A stretch of 10,722 nucleotides of DNA, from NCBI GenBank assembly GCA_004376785.1, contig SOIY01000231.1:1-10722 (forward strand). The letters run 5' to 3'. Positions 1 to 6,427 of this stretch are shown one piece after another. A program made the translations under genes and the position numbers. The notes below the pieces were generated by a model. That model was given only the letters and a program-made list of their open reading frames with translations. It ran no database searches and had not been told where the DNA came from. Within the stretch, counting starts at the first letter, position 1. The number at the start of each line of letters is the position of its first letter. This stretch comes from Candidatus Stahliibacteriota bacterium. GTDB lineage: Bacteria; Hydrothermota; Tepidihabitantia; SM23-42.

Positions 1-1080
1 TTACTCAAAATTCTTCACAAACATCATACCTGGTAGTTGTCTGATTAGACCTTTGAGTTCAAGGGTAAGGAGTACATTAAGGATTGAACCGGTTGGCTGG
101 TTTAATTTTTCTGATAAAACATCCAGGTATATTGGTTCGAAAGAGAGTTTTTCCCAGACAACATTCTCCTCTTCGGTCAATACTACTTGTTTTATTTCCT
201 TCTCTCTTTTAGTATATTTGAATCCTGCCAATTCCAATATTTCACCTGCTGAGGTTACAGGAATAGCTCCTTGTTTTATTAGAAGATTTGTGCCCCTCGA
301 TGCTTTTGAATAAATATTCCCAGGGATTGCATAGACATCTTTGTTCTGATTTAATGCCCAGTTTACAGTGTTCATAACCCCTGATTTTTCCTTTGCTTCA
401 ATTGCCACAATTGCCTTTGATAGACCTGATACGATTCGGTTACGTTTTGGAAAATTTTGCGCCAGAGGCGGTGTGCCGATATTGAACTCTGAGATGACTG
501 CGCCATTTTCGATAATTTCATTCATCAATTTTTTATTCTCGGGTGGATAGCATATGTCAATGCCACAGCCAAAAACCGCAATGGTCCTGCCTTTATTCTT
601 TAAAGCACCTTTATGGGCTGCAGCATCAATTCCTCTTGCCATACCACTGACCACCGTTACTCCGGCTCCAGCAAAATCACCAGCAAAGGTTTCTGCAATT
701 CCCTTTCCATAAACAGTCGCTCCTCTGGTACCAATCACGCCAAGCGATAGTTCATCTTCCTTTTTTATTTGTCCTCGAACAAAGAGAACAGGTGGGAAAT
801 GATCAATTTCTTTCAACCAACCTGGGTATGTAGGTGAATAATAAGGCAAAACCTCAATATTTAATTTTTCTACTAAATCACATTTTCTTTTGATCTTATC
901 ATCTTTTTTGAATAAGTGAATTTTTTGTGCAATTTCTTCTCCGACAATAGAGCTCAAATCCCTAACCCCGGCTTTTTTTATTGCTTCCGGTGTTTTAAAT
1001 TTCTCAAGAAGAATATAGAATTTACTTTCAGTTAGTTTATTAATTGATAACAGATCAATGAAATCGAATATTTCATTCAT
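1..1080 (-). CDS. dprA: DNA processing protein DprA (single-strand DNA binding, RecA loader)
   Basis: The 359-residue protein has the full DprA layout: an N-terminal helical SAM/HhH-like domain (about 1-65), a Rossmann-fold core (about 75-285) and a C-terminal winged-helix domain (about 300-359). Core motifs are visible: GTRG at 117-120, SGMARGID at 145-152, GCGID at 171-175, YPPEN at 178-182, FPKRNRIVSGLS at 210-221, EAKEKSG at 228-234 and GTNLLIKQGA at 263-272. In studied bacteria DprA binds incoming single-stranded DNA in the cytoplasm and hands it to RecA during transformation; it is also kept in many species not known to be transformable. The ATG start overlaps the end of the HEAT-like gene by 8 nt, indicating translational coupling in an obg-HEAT-dprA operon. 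The stop codon TAA is at the very edge of the window, so no terminator can be seen. Identification is very secure; a role in competence here is inference. Confidence 0.96.
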   Translation of the reverse strand: MNEIFDFIDLLSINKLTESKFYILLEKFKTPEAIKKAGVRDLSSIVGEEIAQKIHLFKKDDKIKRKCDLVEKLNIEVLPYYSPTYPGWLKEIDHFPPVLFVRGQIKKEDELSLGVIGTRGATVYGKGIAETFAGDFAGAGVTVVSGMARGIDAAAHKGALKNKGRTIAVFGCGIDICYPPENKKLMNEIIENGAVISEFNIGTPPLAQNFPKRNRIVSGLSKAIVAIEAKEKSGVMNTVNWALNQNKDVYAIPGNIYSKASRGTNLLIKQGAIPVTSAGEILELAGFKYTKREKEIKQVVLTEEENVVWEKLSFEPIYLDVLSEKLNQPTGSILNVLLTLELKGLIRQLPGMMFVKNFE

Positions 1081-1603
1081 TCTGTGTAAGTTCTTTAATT
1101 AGGGTGTAGATCTCAGTATCGTTTGTTTCTAATGTAATCAAAATCTTCAGCATCTTAGGTTCATCGAGTGACATTCCCGTTAATCTTCTTGCAAATTTGG
1201 CTGGTTCTCGGCGTGCCATTTTTACTAATGCTGTTGATGCTTCTTTTACAACTGTTGGATTATTATCAAACAATAAAAGATCGATAATTGAATCTAACGA
1301 TTTTATATCTCCGATTTCTCCAAGCGTAATACATACTGCAGCGCGGCAAAACCAATAGCCCCGGTTAATAAGTTTTTTTAATCTGGGGACAACCTTTTTA
1401 CCATATCCTGCCAGCTTATATGCAGCCTTCTCTCTTAATGTCCACGAATTATCCTCTAAAATCTTTAAAAGTATTTTTATGCTATCATTTTCATTAACGC
1501 CGTTCATTTTATCCAAAATCCTTAACTTTCTTTTGATATTCGCGGTTTTCAATGAATTCAGGATTGTGTTCTTATTTTGTTTAAATTTTATCTTCATCTG
1601 CAT
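1073..1603 (-). CDS. HEAT-like repeat protein of unknown function
   Basis: A 176-residue protein with no signal peptide or membrane segment. After a basic N-terminus rich in Lys and Asn, residues about 22-145 form paired amphipathic helices with the look of HEAT/PBS-lyase-type repeats: units around 40-68 (ending REKAAYKLAGYG), 78-98 (CRAAVCITLGEIGD) and 108-130 (VVKEASTALVKMA). Such repeats are protein-binding scaffolds; no catalytic residues are seen. It overlaps obg upstream by 10 nt and dprA downstream by 8 nt, so it is translated from the same message. A second ATG at 1597 would give a classic ATGA overlap with the obg stop; neither start has a clear Shine-Dalgarno sequence, so the true start is uncertain by two residues. 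Function is not recognised; the context suggests, but does not show, a partner of Obg or ribosomes. Confidence 0.85.
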   Translation of the reverse strand: MQMKIKFKQNKNTILNSLKTANIKRKLRILDKMNGVNENDSIKILLKILEDNSWTLREKAAYKLAGYGKKVVPRLKKLINRGYWFCRAAVCITLGEIGDIKSLDSIIDLLLFDNNPTVVKEASTALVKMARREPAKFARRLTGMSLDEPKMLKILITLETNDTEIYTLIKELTQNE

Positions 1604-2538
1604 AAAAACTTGATTAACTGCTCGATGTTTTTACCTTTGAGCGCTGAAATATAAAAAATTTTTTCAGGTAGATTATAGTTTGGTATTGTAACCAAAAGAT
1701 CTGTTTTATTAAAAACGACAATACGTGGTTTGTTCAGTAATGCATCACTGTATTTTTTAAATTCATCTAATAAACATTTATATTGGTTTAATGGATTGGA
1801 TACAGAGATATCAATTACCAGAACGATAACTCTGGTTCGTTCAATGTGTCTTAAAAACTGCAAGCCTAAACCCTTGCCACAATGGGCACCCTCAATAATA
1901 CCAGGCATGTCAGCAATCACTATATTCTTGAAATTGTTTCTTAATACCCCCAGATTGGGATTCAATGTGGTAAATGGATAATTAGCAATTTTTGGTTGAG
2001 CATTTGTTATTGCATTAAGTAGTGTTGATTTACCGGAATTTGGTAAACCTACTAACCCAATATCAGAAATCAGTTTCAAGATGATTTTCAATGTTTTCTT
2101 CTCGCTTTTTTGACCTTCTTCAGCATGTCTGGGTGCTTGATTGGTCGTTGTTAAAAAATGGTAATTACCGTGTCCTCCTTTACCTCCCTTTGCTACAAGT
2201 AAAGTTTGCTCATGGGTGAGAATCTCGCCTAGTATTCTATCGTCGTTTATCACAACTATACCTAAAGGGATATGGATATGTACATCCTTTCCTTTTTTTC
2301 CGACCATTTTTTTACCTTTACCATGAGTTCCACGACCCGCATTGTAATGCGGTTTTACTTTTAGATCATAGAGTGTTTCAAGCCCCCTTTTTCCAATAAG
2401 ATATACTGAGCCGCCATCTCCACCATCACCGCCGTCAGGTCCGCCTTTAGGAACAAATTTCTCACGACGGAATGATACACAGCCATTACCACCATTACCA
2501 GCTTGAATGATAATCTTCGCTTCATCAATAAACTTCAT
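1594..2538 (-). CDS. obg: GTPase Obg/CgtA, ribosome assembly and stress GTPase
   Basis: The 314-residue protein starts with the glycine-rich Obg fold (1 to about 158), including the family signature around VSFRREKFVPKGGPDGG at 21-37 and further Gly-rich turns at 116-124. A GTPase domain follows, with G1 GLPNSGKST at 164-172, switch I around YPFTTLNPNLG at 187-197, G3 DMPG at 210-213, G4 NKTD at 277-280 and G5 SAL at 298-300. It ends directly after the G domain and so lacks the variable C-terminal extension of longer relatives such as Bacillus subtilis Obg. Members bind the large ribosomal subunit and act in its late assembly. No clear Shine-Dalgarno sequence precedes the ATG; instead the start codon lies in a 6-bp inverted repeat (2532-2548). 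The gene heads the obg-HEAT-dprA group and has its own leader and promoter candidate upstream. Confidence 0.97.
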   Translation of the reverse strand: MKFIDEAKIIIQAGNGGNGCVSFRREKFVPKGGPDGGDGGDGGSVYLIGKRGLETLYDLKVKPHYNAGRGTHGKGKKMVGKKGKDVHIHIPLGIVVINDDRILGEILTHEQTLLVAKGGKGGHGNYHFLTTTNQAPRHAEEGQKSEKKTLKIILKLISDIGLVGLPNSGKSTLLNAITNAQPKIANYPFTTLNPNLGVLRNNFKNIVIADMPGIIEGAHCGKGLGLQFLRHIERTRVIVLVIDISVSNPLNQYKCLLDEFKKYSDALLNKPRIVVFNKTDLLVTIPNYNLPEKIFYISALKGKNIEQLIKFLCR

Positions 2539-2548
2539 ATAATGAAGT
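2532..2548 (-). promoter_or_regulatory. Inverted repeat covering the obg start codon
   Basis: ACTTCA (2532-2537) and TGAAGT (2543-2548) are perfect 6-base complements separated by TATAA. In the obg mRNA this could fold into a 6-bp hairpin whose 3' arm contains part of the start region. There is no visible Shine-Dalgarno sequence here, so initiation may depend on local structure. The stem is short and A+T-rich; it may equally be chance or an operator. Confidence 0.35.
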
Positions 2549-2583
2549 ATATTAATAATATAAACAGAGTCAATGATAAAAAT

Positions 2584-2694
2584 GCAGTATCATCCCGCCC
2601 TTTCTAACGAAAGGACGGGACTCGCAGTATCGTTCTTACCGAACTTGCAGTATTGTCTCTTCGAGACTCGCAGTACCGCCTTTGGCTCGTCCTG
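2584..2694 (-). repeat. Array of four short hairpins separated by a TACTGC motif (probable obg leader)
   Basis: Read on the plus strand, GCAGTA occurs at 2584, 2624, 2647 and 2670, each followed within a few bases by a different inverted repeat and then CTC, CTT or TC. The hairpins are: 2593-2620, a 12-bp stem with a TAAC loop and a single C-A mismatch that becomes a G-U pair in the minus-strand RNA; 2632-2644, GTTC/GAAC; 2655-2667, GTCTC/GAGAC with a 3-nt loop; and 2678-2686, GCC/GGC with a TTT loop. The last sits inside a weaker outer stem (CAG...CTG). Stem sequences differ while stem formation and the linker are kept, which suggests selection on structure. It lies between coaD and obg and would form the 5' leader of obg if the promoter at 2696-2726 is used. 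Confidence 0.75.
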
Positions 2695-2695
2695 T

Positions 2696-2726
2696 ATTAT
2701 AATTCTATAAAAACAGAGATGGTCAA
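2696..2726 (-). promoter_or_regulatory. Candidate sigma-70 promoter for obg-HEAT-dprA
   Basis: On the minus strand TTGACC (plus 2721-2726) is followed after 19 nt by a perfect TATAAT (plus 2696-2701). The spacer is 2 nt longer than ideal, so activity is uncertain. Transcription would begin near 2689, at the edge of the hairpin array, giving obg a leader of about 150 nt. Confidence 0.45.
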
Positions 2727-2753
2727 AACTTTGACAGACTGGTGATACTGTGT

Positions 2754-3230
2754 TTATATTTTCAGTTTTTTTCTTAATGCTTGTGCTATAATATCAGGTA
2801 CCAATTGGGATATATCGCCGTGCAGTGAGGCGATTTCCTTAACCAGTGAAGAACTGATGAAAATATATTTTTCTGAGGGCATTAAGAATATTGTTTCAAT
2901 CTTTGGAGCCAGTTTACGGTTCATAAGCGTCAATTGGAGTTCATAATCATAATCAGATATTGCCCGGATGCCGCGTATGATTGTTGTAGCACCTAATCTT
3001 TTTGCAAAATCTACTAAGAGCGTCGAAAATCCTAGAACCTTAATTTTATTGTTATTTCTAAAAACCGCTTTAACCAACTGGATCCTTTGTTTTTGTGTAA
3101 ACAAACTTTTTTTTGGTTCAGCACTTATCCCAATAACAATTTTGTCAAAGATTTTTATGGCACGGGAAACGACATCAATGTGACCAAAAGTTATTGGATC
3201 AAATGTACCTGCATATATTGCTTTTTTCAT
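2754..3230 (-). CDS. coaD: Phosphopantetheine adenylyltransferase
   Basis: A 158-residue protein, the usual length for bacterial CoaD. The nucleotidyltransferase signature GTFDPITFGH is at 8-17, with the TxGH catalytic motif (T14, G16, H17). The conserved IIRGIRAISDYDYE segment is at 84-97 and ISSSLVKE at 125-132. The enzyme transfers AMP from ATP to 4'-phosphopantetheine to make dephospho-CoA, the penultimate step of coenzyme A synthesis, in the cytoplasm. It follows rsmD by 61 nt, a pairing common across bacteria, and is likely on the same message. The sequence before the ATG offers only a weak GTGAG ribosome-binding site. An A8 run (plus 3107-3114, roughly) in this gene keeps frame, useful when judging the tgt frameshift. 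Confidence 0.97.
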   Translation of the reverse strand: MKKAIYAGTFDPITFGHIDVVSRAIKIFDKIVIGISAEPKKSLFTQKQRIQLVKAVFRNNNKIKVLGFSTLLVDFAKRLGATTIIRGIRAISDYDYELQLTLMNRKLAPKIETIFLMPSEKYIFISSSLVKEIASLHGDISQLVPDIIAQALRKKLKI

Positions 3231-3291
3231 TGAAGCTCACTTAGTATCGCAGAGACCGTTGAGAAAAGGAGTTTGCGCCATCTGCTTTTTA

Positions 3292-3822
3292 TTAGTTGGC
3301 ATTGATGAACGTGACTGCTGTTTCACCATATCTTTTCCTTTTAAGAATTGACAGATCCTCTGGTAGGATAAATTTCTCTTCAGGATGATGTTCAGCAACT
3401 ATAATACCTTTATCTTTAAGAAGTTTATGTTGAGAAATTAATTTTATAGTTTTTCCAACATAGTTTTTGTTGTATGGTGGATCAAGAAAAATTATGTCGA
3501 ATTTTTCGCATGCGATTTTTTTTAACCAGATTCTAAAATCCTTTGCCATTACTTTCGTTTCGCTGTTTAAAGAAAGATTTTTAATATTTTGTAAAAGGAT
3601 TTTAGGTTTTTTTTCAATAAAGGCACAGCTTCTCGCACCACGAGAAATTGCTTCTAAACCCAGTGCACCACTACCTGCAAAAATATCCAATACATAAGCC
3701 CTTTGCACTTTTACACCAATAACATTGAAGATTGCTTCTCTGACTATTCCTTTTGTTGGTCTAATTCCCCTTTTTGAAATTTTGATACGTCTACCTTTAT
3801 TCAAACCTCCTACAATCCTCAT
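3292..3822 (-). CDS. rsmD: 16S rRNA (guanine-N2) methyltransferase RsmD
   Basis: The 176-residue protein is close to the family length of about 185. It opens with the typical MRIVGGLNKGRRI segment and the RPT motif at 21-23. SAM-binding motif I reads DIFAGSGALGLEA at 46-58 and the catalytic N6/N2-methylase motif DPPY is at 114-117. RsmD methylates guanine 966 (E. coli numbering) of 16S rRNA on the assembled 30S subunit. It stands between pilQ (54 nt upstream) and coaD (61 nt downstream); the rsmD-coaD order is widely conserved. No clear Shine-Dalgarno sequence precedes the ATG, which follows an A+T-rich segment resembling the heptad repeat seen at the right edge of the window. Confidence 0.96.
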   Translation of the reverse strand: MRIVGGLNKGRRIKISKRGIRPTKGIVREAIFNVIGVKVQRAYVLDIFAGSGALGLEAISRGARSCAFIEKKPKILLQNIKNLSLNSETKVMAKDFRIWLKKIACEKFDIIFLDPPYNKNYVGKTIKLISQHKLLKDKGIIVAEHHPEEKFILPEDLSILKRKRYGETAVTFINAN

Positions 3823-3852
3823 TAGAATTTAGTAGAATTGAATGCTTCAACT

Positions 3853-3887
3853 TAAGGAGATTAGACTATATTAAAGCTAATTCCTTA
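3853..3887 (-). other. Hairpin across the pilQ stop codon
   Basis: TAAGGA (3853-3858) pairs with TCCTTA (3882-3887) and ATTAG (3860-3864) with CTAAT (3877-3881), giving an 11-bp stem with one bulged base and a 12-nt loop. The pilQ stop codon TAG (3877-3879) lies in the stem. No run of T follows on the minus strand, so it does not look like an intrinsic terminator. It may mark an mRNA processing or stability point between the pil genes and rsmD. Confidence 0.4.
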
Positions 3888-5466
3888 TTATTGTTGGTGT
3901 AATGAAAATCAGAAGTTCGCGATCCTCAATAGTTGTAGTCGTTTCTCTAAACAAAGCGCCAAGAATTGGAATGCTCATGAGAATTGGAATACCACGGACG
4001 GATTTTGATTCCTTTTTGCGGATGAATCCACCAATGACAACTGTATGGCCATCTTTAACTAAGACCTTAGTATCTGCTTCTGATGTAGTAATAATTGGTC
4101 TGCCAGCAAGAGCTGAGGCACGATCTAATTCACTGACCTCAGCATGTAATTCCATAGTAATTTCTTCTAAAGAGTTAATGTGGGGTGTAACTTCCAATTT
4201 TGTACCAACTTCGTAGAACTCAATAACAGTATTGCCTGACAGGTCTCTGGTTGGGATGCCGAATCTTTGACCACCTAAGATAGATGCTTTTTCATTATCA
4301 ACAGCAGTAATCCGCGGGGCTGAAATTATTTGCGCCTTCCCGCTTTCTTCAAGCATGTTGATTGCTACATTGACCTGGGCTAATGACGGGACGGTTCCTA
4401 TATTGAATAAACTAAAACCAACAACTTGTGGTTCGAGATTACTTGTAACGTCGGCTCTTAATATACGACTCTCCAATCCTTTAAGTGTCCAGTTTACTCC
4501 TAATGCTTTTGACGTAGAGGCATCTATGTCTACAACCTTACACAGTATCTCAACCTGCGGCGTCGGTGTATCCAGGAGTTTTATTAATTGTTCTATCTTA
4601 CTGTGAATCGGATCGACTTCTGTAACCACAACTGAATTGGTTCGTTTGTCTACATTAGCTTTACCTTTTGGTGACAGCATTGCTGTTATTTTGTCAAGCA
4701 TCCTGTCCGGAACTGCAAACTCGAGTTTGTAAATTTTTGAGCTTAATGGTAGATCATAATCTTGTTTATTAAGATTATCAGCAGTGTCGACTCTAATCAC
4801 ACCAGGATCTTCTCGATACGCATAACCTGATGCCTTTAAAATAATATCCAATGCCTGACGCCAGGGGACATTATGAAGCCGAACCGTGACTGTTCCCTTA
4901 ACATCTTTACCAGCAACAATATTTATTCCTGCATATTCAGATAGAGCTCTCAGCACAGTAAGTATGTCAGCGTTTTCAAGATCGATAGAGATTGGTCTAC
5001 CAGTGACAGTGGGTTTTGCCGTGGGAATTGGAGGGGCAGCTTTTTCAGATGGAATGGCAATTATGTCTGCAGCAGAAGCCTGCCACTCTGGGAATGAGGT
5101 AACTAATCCCGTAAGCAGGGTTAGAACAAAATCATTTCCTTCTGTTAAAGTAAGGAAAGAGTAATCACTATCAAGTTTTCCAACGACCCTTATTAAATCG
5201 GATTGTTCACTAAAACCCGTTACTGACAATTCCTTTATGCCTCCTCTATTGACAGCAAATTTTTTATCAACGAATGCGCTTGAAATTCCGGAACAATCAA
5301 CAACAATTCTTGGTGGATTTTTTAAAGTGAACGAATTAACAACAAATGGTGCATCCGCTTTTACGATAAGTTTTGTGTTCATACCCTCAGAAACCACAAC
5401 TAAATCTTGAATGACTGCACCACCTGCCAACGAAATTAATAATGTGAGGATTAAAACATTCCTCAT
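3877..5466 (-). CDS. pilQ: Type IV pilus secretin PilQ
   Basis: A 529-residue outer-membrane secretin, shorter than Pseudomonas PilQ (over 700) because it carries only one AMIN domain. Order of parts: signal peptide (1 to about 17), AMIN peptidoglycan-binding domain (about 20-115), a Pro/Ala-rich linker (about 130-157), an STN/N0-type domain (158-226), a secretin N1 domain (243-302) and the beta-barrel secretin domain (about 370-527). The secretin domain shows SAPRITAVDNEKASILGG at 382-399, VKDGHTVVIGGF at 470-481, PILGALF at 500-506 and ELLIFITP at 517-524. It forms the multimeric gate through which the pilus leaves the cell. A strong AGGAGG lies 6 nt before the ATG and is made from the last two codons of pilP, only 3 nt away. 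It is the last gene of pilMNOPQ. Confidence 0.96.
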   Translation of the reverse strand: MRNVLILTLLISLAGGAVIQDLVVVSEGMNTKLIVKADAPFVVNSFTLKNPPRIVVDCSGISSAFVDKKFAVNRGGIKELSVTGFSEQSDLIRVVGKLDSDYSFLTLTEGNDFVLTLLTGLVTSFPEWQASAADIIAIPSEKAAPPIPTAKPTVTGRPISIDLENADILTVLRALSEYAGINIVAGKDVKGTVTVRLHNVPWRQALDIILKASGYAYREDPGVIRVDTADNLNKQDYDLPLSSKIYKLEFAVPDRMLDKITAMLSPKGKANVDKRTNSVVVTEVDPIHSKIEQLIKLLDTPTPQVEILCKVVDIDASTSKALGVNWTLKGLESRILRADVTSNLEPQVVGFSLFNIGTVPSLAQVNVAINMLEESGKAQIISAPRITAVDNEKASILGGQRFGIPTRDLSGNTVIEFYEVGTKLEVTPHINSLEEITMELHAEVSELDRASALAGRPIITTSEADTKVLVKDGHTVVIGGFIRKKESKSVRGIPILMSIPILGALFRETTTTIEDRELLIFITPTIIRN

Positions 5467-5469
5467 ATT

Positions 5470-5877
5470 TTACCTCCTTTCTTTTTGTTGAAGCCTCAGT
5501 TCATATTTTGTTATGACACCAGCATGAACTATTTCGAAAATGATTCCTTTGCGATTTATTTCAGCAACTTTACCACCGGCAACTTTGTCACCTCTTTTTA
5601 GAATATATCCTTGATTCAATCCATCCTTTACTAAACCATAATAACCCTTGTCACCCCATAAAATCCCAATTAAAGTCAAATTTTCAACACTCAGGTGACC
5701 TGCTTTACCGCCTTTACCTAAATCTAATCCGAGTAGTGGAACAAAAGGATCTCTTCTACCTGCTTGTTTATAATTCCATTTTTCAACAGGGAAAAAATCA
5801 GTTGTTGTTGGTTCTGTTGGTGCTTGATTTAAAATTACTAACGCACAAATACCACTACCTATAAGATGGAATAACAT
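5470..5877 (-). CDS. pilP: Type IV pilus assembly lipoprotein-like PilP
   Basis: With the start chosen here the protein has 135 residues. I prefer the ATG at 5877 over an ATG 24 nt upstream because a perfect AGGAGG (5884-5889) lies 6 nt before it and it yields a clean hydrophobic N-terminus (about 3-18). The PilP-type beta domain carries RDPF at 42-45, LTLIGIL at 67-73 and GYILKRGDKV at 90-99. PilP bridges the PilN/PilO inner-membrane complex and the PilQ secretin in the periplasm. The Cys at residue 11 is preceded by SGI, not a standard lipobox, so lipid anchoring is doubtful; an uncleaved or signal-peptidase-I N-terminus is as likely. The last codons, AGG AGG, double as the pilQ ribosome-binding site. 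Confidence 0.9.
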   Translation of the reverse strand: MLFHLIGSGICALVILNQAPTEPTTTDFFPVEKWNYKQAGRRDPFVPLLGLDLGKGGKAGHLSVENLTLIGILWGDKGYYGLVKDGLNQGYILKRGDKVAGGKVAEINRKGIIFEIVHAGVITKYELRLQQKERR

Positions 5878-5883
5878 GCTGTA

Positions 5884-5889
5884 CCTCCT
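5884..5889 (-). promoter_or_regulatory. Ribosome-binding site that sets the pilP start
   Basis: AGGAGG on the minus strand, 6 nt before the ATG at 5877. It lies inside the longer possible reading frame that begins at 5901, which argues that the downstream ATG is used. Confidence 0.8.
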
Positions 5890-5890
5890 T

Positions 5891-6427
5891 TCATTGTGCA
5901 ACTGTATAAGTAACTGCGCTCAAATTTGCCTCAACGCTTCTTTTTTTGCCAGTACTTATTTTAACAGATGGGACATTTACGATTCTTGCAAGGTTACCTA
6001 TATTAGAAAGAAATTCTCCAAGTTGATGGTAGTCGCATGAAACCTTTAGTTGAACCGGGATTTCAGAATAATTTGTATGAAGTTGCGGAGCGCTTGGTTT
6101 GAATAACAAAAAGCTGACTCCTGCCTTGGTTCCAGAATTTGATATTTGTTGAATCAGTGAAGGAATCTCTTTTTGCTTTGGTAACATTTCTTTTGCTCTT
6201 TCCCATTCAATTTCGAGTCGTGCAATTTTCGCTTGAAGTTCAGGTAATCTCGCTCTGGCTGCTTCAGCCTTCTGGACTTCAATTTGCAGTGAGTCTCGTC
6301 GTGCCGTCAATATATTAATTTTTTCTCTATTTGACTTGTGTGGAAATTGGAAGAATAAAACCAAGACTATAATTATGATAATAAAAAATGCGATTGTTTT
6401 TTGTGTTTTTGGTTCTCTAATATTCAT
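5891..6427 (-). CDS. pilO: Type IV pilus inner-membrane protein PilO
   Basis: A 178-residue bitopic membrane protein: a short cytoplasmic tail (1-10), one strongly hydrophobic helix (11-27), a periplasmic coiled coil rich in Glu, Arg, Ala and Leu (about 33-85) and a C-terminal ferredoxin-like domain (about 88-178). This is the PilO plan, and the sequence around IPSLIQQISNSGTKAGV (88-104) and the closing beta strands fit the family. PilO pairs with PilN in the periplasm to form the alignment subcomplex connecting PilM with PilP/PilQ. Its start overlaps the pilN stop as ATGA, and a GAGAGG ribosome-binding site lies just upstream inside pilN. Confidence 0.92.
   Translation of the reverse strand: MNIREPKTQKTIAFFIIIIIVLVLFFQFPHKSNREKINILTARRDSLQIEVQKAEAARARLPELQAKIARLEIEWERAKEMLPKQKEIPSLIQQISNSGTKAGVSFLLFKPSAPQLHTNYSEIPVQLKVSCDYHQLGEFLSNIGNLARIVNVPSVKISTGKKRSVEANLSAVTYTVAQ

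Noticed and set aside
2593..2620. Strong hairpin that might be a coaD terminator.
   Set aside because: On the minus strand the stem is not followed directly by a T run; the first T5 comes after several mixed bases, and the hairpin is one of an array.
2584..2694. CRISPR-like array because of a repeated word at intervals.
   Set aside because: The repeat word is only six to eight bases, spacing varies from about 23 to 40, the spacers are themselves inverted repeats and there are no cas genes.
3237..3281. Fourteen-codon frame on the minus strand between rsmD and coaD, a possible leader peptide.
   Set aside because: No ribosome-binding site and no regulatory residue run or attenuator structure; such short frames arise by chance.
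3902..5164. Several plus-strand open frames opposite pilQ.
   Set aside because: They are antisense shadows of a well-supported secretin gene and have no start signals or family resemblance.
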